Origin: Haliclona indistincta
Taxonomy: Eukaryota > Porifera > Demospongiae > Haplosclerida > Chalinidae
Length of the DNA: 64,000 bases
Assembly (NCBI GenBank): GCA_964017065.1
Contig: OZ024785.1
Location: 14,029,592 to 14,093,591 of the forward strand
Direction: 5' to 3'
In this document: positions 21,101-28,795 of the stretch, piece by piece
Layout of the letters: the number at the start of each line of letters is the position of its first letter
Numbering within the stretch: the stretch's first letter is position 1
Notes under the pieces: model-generated
Database searches by the model: none
The model's input: only the letters and a program-made list of their open reading frames with translations
Told to the model about the DNA's origin: nothing
Made by a program: the position numbers and the translations under genes

Positions 21101-22029
21101 ACAAGGATATCATTAGTCCAGGCTGTTGGTCTCTCAGCACAGTCTCCAATAGCGTCTAGGAAGCCATAGTCAAATGTAGGAGTAGGTTGCTTTGCAGCAT
21201 CATCAGAATCAGCTCCTAGTCGAACTTGCAGGACGTTCTTCTGTTTGGTACGGCACTGCGAGCTGAAATGACCTCGCTTGGAACAGCGGTGACAGGTAGC
21301 ATCATTAGCAGGGCACTCTGCTCTAGGGTGACCCGGCTTCTTCCCGCATCTAGTACACTGCGACTGCTTTGGTTGCTTGGACTGCTGATGCGGACGTCGG
21401 CGAAAGTTCTTGCTGGGGGCGTGACTTCCGCGTCCAGACATGCCGTCTACCTGCACTGGGTTCTCTCTGCTGTCTCCAGGACTAGCTCCGGTCAGCTTCT
21501 TCGTCTGCTCTTGCACAGCTTCAGTTTGACGAACAAGCTTCTTCGCCTTGTCAAGGTCGAGGGCAGAGTCCAGCTGTAGCTTCTTGGATAACTGCTCGTC
21601 GCGGATACCAACAACTAGTCGGTCCCGAATCTCCTGCTCCATCTGCTCTCTTGAAGTGTAGTTGCAGCGTTCTGCCAGGGTATACAGAGCAAGGATATAC
21701 TGTTCACTGGTCTCTCCCGATAACTGTCTTCGAGTGTTGAACTTGGCTCTCTCGAATATCACGTTCTTCCGAACTCCAAAGTGCTCGTCAAGCTTCCTTA
21801 CAACTCCAGCGTAGGTTGCTCGCTGGGCTGCGGTGATGCCAGTCATGTTCAAAACATCCTCAGCTTCTGGTCCCATGCAGTAGAGCAAGGAACTGATTTG
21901 GCGAGTGTCGTCAGCGGTTGACAGTCCAGATGCCAGCCGGAACTGCTCAAAACGCTGCTTCCATTTGCTCCAGAGGTCGGGCTTGTGGAAGTTGAAAGAC
22001 TCAGGAGGCTGGAGATGAACAGTTGCCAT
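18079..22029 (-). CDS. Ty3/gypsy Gag-Pol polyprotein
   Basis: 1,316 residues, starting ATG at 22029. Order: Gag with a FERAKFNTRRQL segment (about 100-115); two CCHC-type zinc knuckles (CTRCGKKPGHPRAECP and CHRCSKRGHFSSQC, about 227-262); protease with LDTGAEVTA (about 320); reverse transcriptase with VPFPIRDKVKEEL and the catalytic FMDDVLIY; RNase H with SADSSSYGLGAVI and ETDHKPLLAL; integrase with an HHCC finger (H-AGHLGLQKC to CRECREH) and the D, D, E residues in DYFSRYPE, RTDNGPQF and YPQSNGEVERC. Gag and Pol are in one frame with no shift or stop between them. The C-terminus is encoded inside the 3' LTR. All key residues are present, so it may be competent. Confidence 0.95.
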   Translation of the reverse strand: MATVHLQPPESFNFHKPDLWSKWKQRFEQFRLASGLSTADDTRQISSLLYCMGPEAEDVLNMTGITAAQRATYAGVVRKLDEHFGVRKNVIFERAKFNTRRQLSGETSEQYILALYTLAERCNYTSREQMEQEIRDRLVVGIRDEQLSKKLQLDSALDLDKAKKLVRQTEAVQEQTKKLTGASPGDSRENPVQVDGMSGRGSHAPSKNFRRRPHQQSKQPKQSQCTRCGKKPGHPRAECPANDATCHRCSKRGHFSSQCRTKQKNVLQVRLGADSDDAAKQPTPTFDYGFLDAIGDCAERPTAWTNDILVGKHSLQFKLDTGAEVTAISYSSYRQLHGVNLAKTSKILLGPDCSNLTVEGQFTETLAYGERSSEQTVYVIHGLKSNLLGLPAIEALQLAARLNSVDSYRERIVSDYSQLFQGLGTLGEPCDIHVDPEAKPLAIFTPRRVPFPIRDKVKEELTRMESQGVISKIQDPTPWCAGMVAVPKSSGSIRICVDLKPLNQSVQRQVFPLPTVDEVLSKLSGAKLFSKLDANSGFFQIPLASSSRPLTTFITPFGRYHFNKLPFGLTSAPELFQQRMEKLLQGLDGVVCFMDDVLIYATTEEEHDQRLRSVLDRIASAGVTLNLLKCLFKQKEIKFLGLIINEEGVSPDPEKIRAIVDMPPPENIHGLRQFMGMINQLGKFSSRLSDLTKPLRELLSSKNEWCWANEQQEAFELAKKELSKPTILALYNPQFDTKISADSSSYGLGAVILQKQPDNCWKPIAYASRSLSECERRYAQVEKEALACTWATEKFTDYVLGKTFVLETDHKPLLALLGDKNLDHLPPRILRFRLRLSRYSYSVEYVPGKLLYTADTLSRHVASTSVSDEAEKSSQDVNCFINAMVSSLPASTSTLSAYRTAQAADSTCQKVIQFCQDGWPEQMPHKQLRPYWGAQHKLSIAHNILLYGSRIVVPYSMQESTIEKIHAGHLGLQKCLQRAEISVWWPGITGQLKHHIQNCRECREHATQRKEPLIPTSLPTHPWEEVGADLFQLKGTTYLLVVDYFSRYPELMKLTSTTAPCVVNALKSVFARHGIPVRLRTDNGPQFDCDEMSSFASSYNFEHSTSSPRYPQSNGEVERCVQTIKNLLKKSDDVYLSLLVYRSTPLRWCDTSPAELCMGRRLRTNLPQMPQTLIPDWSYLDKFYHAERCYKERMKKDFDKRHRVTPLPDLPKDTPVMDEFQNRREPGVVSSPADAPRSYLVDTSSGTVRRNRHHLVELPPTKEPSSSIPEPTVKSSRYKLNPGSPAVTRSRSRALRKGDVGNPDADSQEPCTGSGQ

Positions 22030-22068
22030 CGTCCTCTCTCTCTCAGGGGTTCAGAGACGCTGCCACCA

Positions 22069-22300
22069 TGTAGCAGTAGCCGTGGTAAAATATATCTTAT
22101 TCAGCAGCAGCAAGACAATGACAATATGACGGCAAAATAGAGTGAGTGAGAGTGTCATGCAAGTAACTCAAGTAATGCATGCTAGACAATGAATTACAAC
22201 TGAACAACACATAATGGCCACGCAAAGCGCAGCGACAAACAAGAGTCATTGTCCAGAGCCTGTGCACGGCTCCTGGCTGTCTGCATCAGGGTTGCCCACA
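22069..22300 (-). repeat. 5' LTR of the Ty3 element
   Basis: 232 bp, identical by eye to 17902-18133. The primer-binding site lies just inside, at about 22048-22068. Confidence 0.95.
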
Positions 22301-22305
22301 GTATC

Positions 22306-22890
22306 CACGTTATACTGACTGATCACAAAGTTTTATTGGACGTTCACTCACAGACCAGAATCACATGGAGATAGTCAGCTGATTGACACATGACAACACA
22401 AATATAATTGTAAACGTGGTGATAATAAAGTGATGAATATTGCTGTTTATAATGAGATTATAAATATAATTGCCAGTTATAAATAATGATTAAATAACAT
22501 CACGGTGACATCATGCCAGCGTGGCGCGGCCTGCATGATAATAAATAATTATTGTTGAGTATATAATTATAATATTTGCAATAATAATCTAAATGATGAT
22601 GATGGTAATTGTTCACAATTTTAGATACTCCACCCTATATAAAAGAAAGTCAGTGACAATAATTATTATTATACAATGTATAATACAAGTTCACTCACAA
22701 TTGCCCATCCTCCCTGGTTCTCTCTTTACCATGCTGAACGGCAGTTGCGGCGATGATTTCCTGCTTTTAGGACTCCCCGGCCCCCCTCTACTTCGGTTTT
22801 AGGGCCACTAGTGCCGGTGCCATTGTGACCTCCTCTGGTGCCGCCACCTCTGCCTTTCCATCTACCTCTATTATTTTGTCTAGGAGGACG
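22306..22890. other. AT-rich spacer; RG-rich frame at its right end
   Basis: No gene in 22306-22720. From 22923 down to 22726 (minus) an alternative frame is rich in Arg and Gly (RWKGRGGG, TRGGHNGTG). It overlaps the end of the small gene at 22895-23184 in another frame and looks like its former continuation. Confidence 0.4.
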
Positions 22891-22894
22891 AGGC

Positions 22895-23184
22895 CTAGTA
22901 CAAGGCGGTGGGTGGCTGTTCATGCTCTATAGGTGGTGCCGGTGGCTTCACCACAACCTCTTGACGAGACGGAGGTTGTGGTGGCATCACATGCTCCTGA
23001 CGAGCCAAAGGTGGTGCCGATGGTGGTGCCGCCGCCGGCGGCGAGTCAGTATCCATAAGTTCTGTACCTTTCAGTAGCTCATCTTTTTCTTTAACTAAAA
23101 TAATATAAATATTATGCTGGTAAAAATAATACCTGATAATGTTTGACATGCCAGACTTGGCACTTCCCTTTCAGCCGCCATCAT
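22895..23184 (-). CDS. Small Pro-rich two-exon protein
   Basis: Exon 1 (23184-23133) starts ATGATGGCGGCTG and encodes MMAAEREVPSLACQTLS. A 38-bp intron follows. Exon 2 (23094-22895) continues in phase with KEKDELLKGTELMDTDSPP and a Pro/Ala/Arg-rich tail (PPQPPSRQEVVVKPPAPP). Total 83 residues. The stop lies just where an RG-rich sequence opens in the next frame (RQNNRGRWKGRGG), so a one- or two-base shift may have cut off an RNA-binding-type RG tail. Function unknown. Confidence 0.5.
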
Positions 23185-23506
23185 CTAATAAAATGTCAGA
23201 AACGAAAGAGACTGAGTGCACCTGCTACAACGCGCCAGATTTCTTTGTGTCTTCCAACTTGTAGAAAAGGCGCTAACAATCTTGCGTGAAACAGCTAGAG
23301 CTCATGTACACCTTGAATCACTATCTAGCTATAATCAAATGCTGTGTTGCAAGCGCTCTGAGTTGTGAAATTTCCTTGCCTGGATAATCTTGGACAATTT
23401 GTTCTATAGTTTAGGTGGTGCCAGAAATAGTACCCATTGGAATGATGCAGTTGAGGAGGACCACGAACTACTGCTGGGGCTGCTGCAGTGAAGGACCATT
23501 AAGTGC

Positions 23507-23725
23507 TTGTGGCGTGTCCTCCGTTTGGGTAGAGGAACACTTATGACCAAGATGGACATTATGCATGCATATCGTAATGTTCCAGTGCACCCTGAAGATC
23601 GCTTGTTGCTTGGAATGATGTGGGAAGGAAAAGTGTACGCGGATAAGACAATTCCTTTTGGTTTGCGGTCAGCACCTCTGATATTCACAGCAGTTGCAGA
23701 TGCATTGATGTGGATGATGCACTGA
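23507..23725 (+). pseudogene. DIRS-type reverse transcriptase fragment
   Basis: About 70 codons with TKMDIMHAYRNVPVHPEDR, LLGMMWEGKVYADK and PFGLRSAPLIFTAVADAL. This is the RT palm region in the form typical of DIRS/Ngaro tyrosine-recombinase retrotransposons. The rest of RT, the RNase H and the recombinase are absent, and both flanks are non-coding. It is an isolated fossil fragment. Confidence 0.7.
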
Positions 23726-24381
23726 TCAATTTGATAGCCACTGATCAAACGGCATCATCATTTTGCAATAGAACAAATTTCGGGAACTGTTTATATAATT
23801 ATTTTAATTATACGAAGTAATAAAATTATGGAAAGTAATTTCAATAAGATAACTGATTAGATTATTGCGCTTACACGTAGTTTGGATTGGATTATGTCGG
23901 TGGGAAAGCTCTGCGTATTTATTGTATGTTAAGACGCCGAGACACTTGCTTGCTGAGGTTTCATCAAAAATTTGCTAATTGGACATTGCAGATAGTCATT
24001 AATATTATTATGTGTTTCATAGAGGATTATTAGTGATTAGTATAATTTACTATTATTGAAATTATTAGCCACTAAATTTAATTATATGAGGAGGCAGACA
24101 CCAGAATCGTTGTTCATATTATACATGCTTCAACTTTTTGGACATTTAGATGAGTCTACAGTACAGCGTGTTATCCAGGCTAGCCATGATGTGGGTGTGG
24201 CAAACACTAGTATCCATGGTATTGTCTGTAAGAGTCATCAAACAGCACAGAGAGGTCAGGAGACAGATTGTGAGCCAGTGATGATGGAGGAGAACGAACT
24301 GACGGCTGAGGAACATGATGAGAGCATGGATGAGAATGTGCTAGAAGAGAATGAGTCCCAGGACGAGAATGAGGAGGTAGG
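23726..24381. other. AT-rich spacer with one acidic exon-like frame
   Basis: A plus-strand frame at about 24086-24381 encodes RRQTPESLFILYMLQLFGHL and then an acidic Glu-rich tail. It ends exactly where the CACAG terminus begins at 24382, so the CACTA-like end may have inserted into a gene. Not recognised. Confidence 0.35.
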
Positions 24382-24575
24382 CACAGGAAATTATAAGCAT
24401 TTCCCATTAATGGGAAATACAATGGGATGTCACCAAATCCCATTGTTTAATCCCATTAATGTGAAAGTGTTACATTACCCATTAATGGGTTTATTGTCTA
24501 TCCCATTGGAGATTTCCATCATGGGTTACAAAACCCATGATGTTAAATATGGTTAAGGATTGCTGATCCCAGCGA

Positions 24576-24866
24576 GAATGGTAAATAGTCAAATCACACT
24601 ATGGTATTGCTGCTTAACCCATTCTGATTTCCTTCAGATCCCATGAACGGGAATCCACTATCCCATTGTAGCGAGAGTGGTAAATAGTCAAATCACACTA
24701 TGGTATTGTTGCTTAACCCATTCTGATTTCCTTCAGATCCCATCAACGGGAATCCACTATCCCATTGTAGCGAGAATGGTAAATAGTCAAATCACACTAT
24801 GGTATTGTTGCTTAACCCATTCTGATTTCCTTCAGATCCCATGAACGGGAATCCCACTATAAAATC
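24576..24866. repeat. 99-bp satellite, three units
   Basis: Units start at 24576, 24675 and 24774 (gaatggtaaatagtcaaatc). Same unit and same 99-bp period as the array at 58101-59367. Confidence 0.95.
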
Positions 24867-25004
24867 TTATGGTATTGGATCTAAAGACTTTAATTATCTT
24901 GTTATTATTTTTAAAACACAATGATCAAGATACAACAAACACAATGATACAACAAACACAATGAAACAACAAACGTAATGGTACAACAAATACAAACAAC
25001 AAAT

Positions 25005-25256
25005 CTATAGAGTACCTATTTTACTACAATCTACCATAGTTAAGTTATCTAGTTTTGCCCAAGGGGCCACCTTCACAACCTTCCCATCGATCAAGGCTAC
25101 CGCAAGAGGTAGAACCAGCTTGGCCTTGTCGGCACTTCTAAACTCACCTGAATTTTTTCAGAGAGTTAAGTGCCGACAAGAGCTGGCCCCTTGTGATGTC
25201 CTTGAAGCGATGCGCCATAAATGCAGTCATGATCACACTAATTGCAGATTTAGTTG
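25005..25256 (-). pseudogene. Last exon of the SAM-type passenger gene, frameshifted copy
   Basis: Minus-strand homologue of 59761-59502: MSTKSAISVIMTAFMAHRFK, DITRGQLLSALNSL, then in another frame EFRSADKAKLVLPLAVALI and LTMVDCSKIGT. Compared with the intact copy there is a 2-nt deletion after ALNSL, which breaks the frame. No upstream exons of the gene remain here. Confidence 0.8.
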
Positions 25257-25287
25257 ACATCTCTATAATAAGGGAAATAAGAAACAG

Positions 25288-25820
25288 TGTTAAGGTAGAA
25301 AGGGAGGATAAATTTTGAATGTAACCAAACCTTTGTACCTAGTAATTTTTCACAGGTATAATGATAAACTATATTCACTGCAAGTGTGAGCTTCATGGGA
25401 TATTCAGTGGTGAAATTATTGGTAAAATACCGCTCACGGTCTCTCCTATTTTGAACACAATTCCGCAAGAGCTATTACAGTGGCAACTGTGAGATTACTA
25501 CAACCTTTGTAGTTCACATGATGCTAATATATTACTGTTTTATATTGTAGTAATTATTTTCAATTTCGATACTATTTCAAACGGAAGATACAGCATTAAA
25601 AATAAATTAAATAGTTTCACTGAATGCAAATTTTGTGAAATTCAAAATGACAGGACTGTAGAGACAGGTTTAAACATCTGACTTTAACAACAATAGTTTC
25701 ATAAATGTACTCGCATGCTGTGGAATTCCAGTTTCACTTGTCATGTTGTTACCTAGGATAGATGAACGAATGCCAAATAAATTGAGATTTACTATGTCAG
25801 CTTGTGGTAACTTATCAGGT
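25288..25820. repeat. Dispersed 0.5-kb repeat (partner 12308-12830)
   Basis: Begins ttaaggtagaaagggagga at 25292. It directly abuts and truncates the CACTA-like partial element. No coding capacity. 25821-26167 shows no gene. Confidence 0.65.
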
Positions 25821-26167
25821 GGGACGGTGTCATAATTACATCATAGAATTTACATTACATCACATTCCTGCATAGCATCACAGAATGTTTGTACAACGCT
25901 AAGCAAAGAAGCAAACCAAACAGAAATAGTAACCTTGTGTAGACAAAGTCTGAACTCTCAAGCAGCAAGTTAGTGCATGTAGGATGTCTTTCATCTGCAA
26001 TCTGTTCTTCAAGTAACATTTGACAACTAAGCCAGTTTCTTGTTTGATGACTCTTCATAAGTACTTTACCTCATGTTTTTCCCAGTTGGTACATTACATG
26101 TCAAATTCACATTGTCATATTCAGTGTATTACACAGCATGAAAATACAATGCTACACAGTCTACATG

Positions 26168-28120
26168 TTAATTGTTCATTGACAAGAATTTATGTAGTAG
26201 TTTCAGTGATGTGACCATTCCAGTAGCCAGATCTTCAGGTTCAGACATGTATAAGGACAGGTCGTACAAGTTCTGATTGTCTCCTCTTTTAGTTACATCT
26301 GCAATAACCTGCTGGAACTAAAGAAACATGCTTACATGTAGTCAGAGCATTGTGCACACACTCACTTTGAAATTCTTCATATACAAACCCAATATCGGAG
26401 GTTGTACCTCAGCACTCCTTTTGGTGAACAAAAAGCGTTTTATGTGGGACGCACACATGTATAGCATCAGTTGTCCAATTTCGCTTTCATCGGTGTCATC
26501 TTCAGGCGCTACCACTTGCCTCCATAACCTACTGTCTTTCTTTCTCTTCTTGTTCTGTAAATATTATTATAGTAATGGTACGTAATAAATGTCGGTGTTT
26601 ACTCATATACAACAAATTAATAAGTGTTCTGCACTGTTTGCATAGCGTCATTTTGACCACAGAAGTTAATTAAGCAATTGGAATGTATGTGGGCGTGACA
26701 TTTACTAGTACCACAAAACAAAAAAGCAATGTTGTCTCCAGATGTCATAGCACTTCTGCTAGCACAAAAGCAATGAAGCATGCTTGGTTCATGGTTCGGT
26801 TTTCAAGGTTACCCAATTTGATGTCCAAAACAACACTTGAAATTGTTTTACCGAAGAGCTGGTATTTTTCGCGCGTATTTATATTTCGCGAGCGGTACAA
26901 TTCGCGAAAATTAAACTCGCAAAAATTTAGTCTTCAATACATTTTTGTATTACGCTCGTTAAAATCGCGAAATTTAAGTCCTGCGAAAATTTATTCAGTA
27001 AAATTTTTGCACCGCGAAAATTACCGGCCCTACGGTATGTGTAAATGCTGCCTAAATTTGATATCAGCCTACAAACAATGTAGCCTACCTCCCCAATAGC
27101 CAAAAAAAGGTAAGGCTCATCTTCTTGGACAACCGACATGTCTGGAACACCCTAACATGAAAACATTGGCATGTTTCTTTGTTTTGTTCTTATGTTCTCA
27201 CTCTGACTTTCTTGATAGGATAGGAATAATCATCTTCACTTTTCTCGTCTTTAAACCCGATTTTTGTTGCAATCCCACCCACTTCTGTGCACTTTGATGG
27301 ACAGACACTATGCCAAAAAAAATATTGTTACAATGCACAGTAACTAAAACTCACACATTGAGACGCAAATTGTGGGTGGGGCATATAGCATGAGTTCGTA
27401 GCAATGATACCATAGCCATGGAAAGTGACTTTACCATCCCATTATAACATCCGTGCTGAAGGAGGGTTCTAACTGCTGTGATAAGCTGATAAACGCGAGC
27501 GTCCTATTATACAAAATAAATAAAAAATCGTATTCATTACTCATATAAAACTGACCTCTTCTTTCAAATCGTACATCCTTGTATGCACTAGTCTCCACTT
27601 TACATCAGCCACAGCTTTGACGAGTGACGAGTCTTGTAACATTCCTTTACACACCAAGCAGGTTTTCACCGGAAATAGTTCTGGACTTAACTCTATGATA
27701 TTGACGAACATGTCGGTGCTAAGCGTTGGTTTTAGAACTTTGTTGTTGGTGAGTTCTTTAAACTTAGCTAAAGTAGAAAAGTGACATGGCCACACTGAGG
27801 GTGAACAAAAACAATAGTAAAATATAATCATTAGAATGCGAAATAATTTTTCATAGTCACAGCTTGCCCAACAAAAATTAGTTGCACAAGATATAATCTA
27901 ACAGGTGTCCACATCAGATAAAATAAGACAGAGATTTTCAATACCCACACCAACACTCATTACCACTTGGGTTATCAACCACTACATATTTGCATCACTT
28001 ACACACAGAATCATCATCATCCGGTTCCTCTAAGGAACTTCGGCTGTCACTGCTGTAGAAATGATCTGAATTGATGTCGCTAATAGCCTCTTTTGGCCGT
28101 TTTCGAGATGGCTCTGCCAT
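26168..28120 (-). CDS. Seven-exon gene, possible PD-(D/E)XK-type protein
   Basis: Seven minus-strand exons join with all phases consistent: 28120-28003, 27794-27556, 27503-27355, 27307-27202, 27151-27089, 26554-26366 and 26317-26168. They give 337 residues from an ATG at 28120. The N-terminus is basic then acidic (MAEPSRKRPKE, EEPDDDDS). The centre reads DARVYQLITAVRTLLQHGCY, and later GVPDMSVVQEDEPYLFLAIG followed by ENKK. The PD...(10-13)...GExK pattern resembles the PD-(D/E)XK nuclease core found in crinkler-type effectors and many mobile-element proteins; this is inference. The C-terminal part (LMLYMCASHIKRFLFTKRSA) is helical. A MITE lies in the intron between exons 5 and 6. Confidence 0.65.
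26849..27037. mobile_element. 189-bp MITE in an intron, TA target
   Basis: Ends read taccgaagagctggtatttttcgc on the left and, inverted, taccgtagggccggtaatttt on the right. The interior is full of ttcgcgaaaa-type words. TA at both ends fits a Tc1/mariner-type target duplication. The ends resemble those of the MITE at 56639-56826. Confidence 0.7.
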
Positions 28121-28795
28121 CTGTGGACAAAAAAACGACGCTTGAGATAAGTACAATGTTACAGCAACAATGTTATGCTGATAATGACCACAGATCTCAT
28201 GCCAGCCAGTTAAACAGGAGGGTGCAAATCTAGTTTCACACCAGTCATGGCACCACATAGCCTTTCTGGCTATGGTGACTGAGTTTCACGCTAGTCACAT
28301 ATTTACATGCATGTGTCAAAAACTCACCAGAAACGGCAAGCACAGTGGGCAGTTTTTGATGGACTAGGAAAGGTGGTCTGAATAGACTAGGACTGAAACA
28401 CGACCAGAAATTGAGCTAAGGGGTGGAAAGGTCAAAATGATTGGGCTATTGTGTTTGCGGATGACATAAACTCACAATAAGTGTCCACTCAACTAGAAGG
28501 AACGTATGTATCGCCAACAGTACGATGGATGGACTTGGATGAACTCGGATCGGATGGGGACAAAATAATACTGAGCTATGAAAGTGAAATCACACGTGCT
28601 AAACCACACCCTCTGATGTTAGTATTAATTATTAATTTTACTTTGCGGTCGTCGAGGCAGGCGGCCTGCGCCGTACTGCTGTACAGTGTAGCCATTATGT
28701 CAGCAGTTGCGGTAAGCAACGCCGGCTCTGTAACTATAGCGTGAGGTTTCTGCTGTAATTCACTGCAAATTACAAGTTTGATTGTCAAAAAATTA
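28121..28795. other. Spacer upstream of the Mutator-like transposase
   Basis: Open frames here lack family matches. Transposon termini could lie here, but I found no inverted partner within the window downstream of 31171. Confidence 0.35.

Larger units (their letters stand above)
17902..22300 (-). mobile_element. Complete Ty3/gypsy LTR retrotransposon
   Basis: A 4,399-bp element on the minus strand. It is bounded by two 232-bp LTRs (17902-18133 and 22069-22300) that I read as identical, and by the 5-bp target duplication gtatc at 17897-17901 and 22301-22305. A primer-binding site follows the 5' LTR (minus-strand TGGTGGCAGCGTCTCT), and a purine tract (AAGAAAGGGAGA) precedes the 3' LTR. One uninterrupted Gag-Pol frame fills the interior. 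Identical LTRs, clean duplication and an open frame point to a very recent insertion. Confidence 0.95.
24382..25287. mobile_element. Partial CACTA-like element end (copy A)
   Basis: Starts CACAGGAAATTATAAGC, the same as 57900 onward. In the same order it carries the CCCATT-rich palindromic segment (24382-24575), three 99-bp satellite units (24576-24866), the cacaatgatacaacaaac stretch, and the homologue of the last exon of the SAM gene. Similarity ends near 25287, where another repeat begins. It is a truncated relative of the large element at the right end of the window. Confidence 0.8.
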
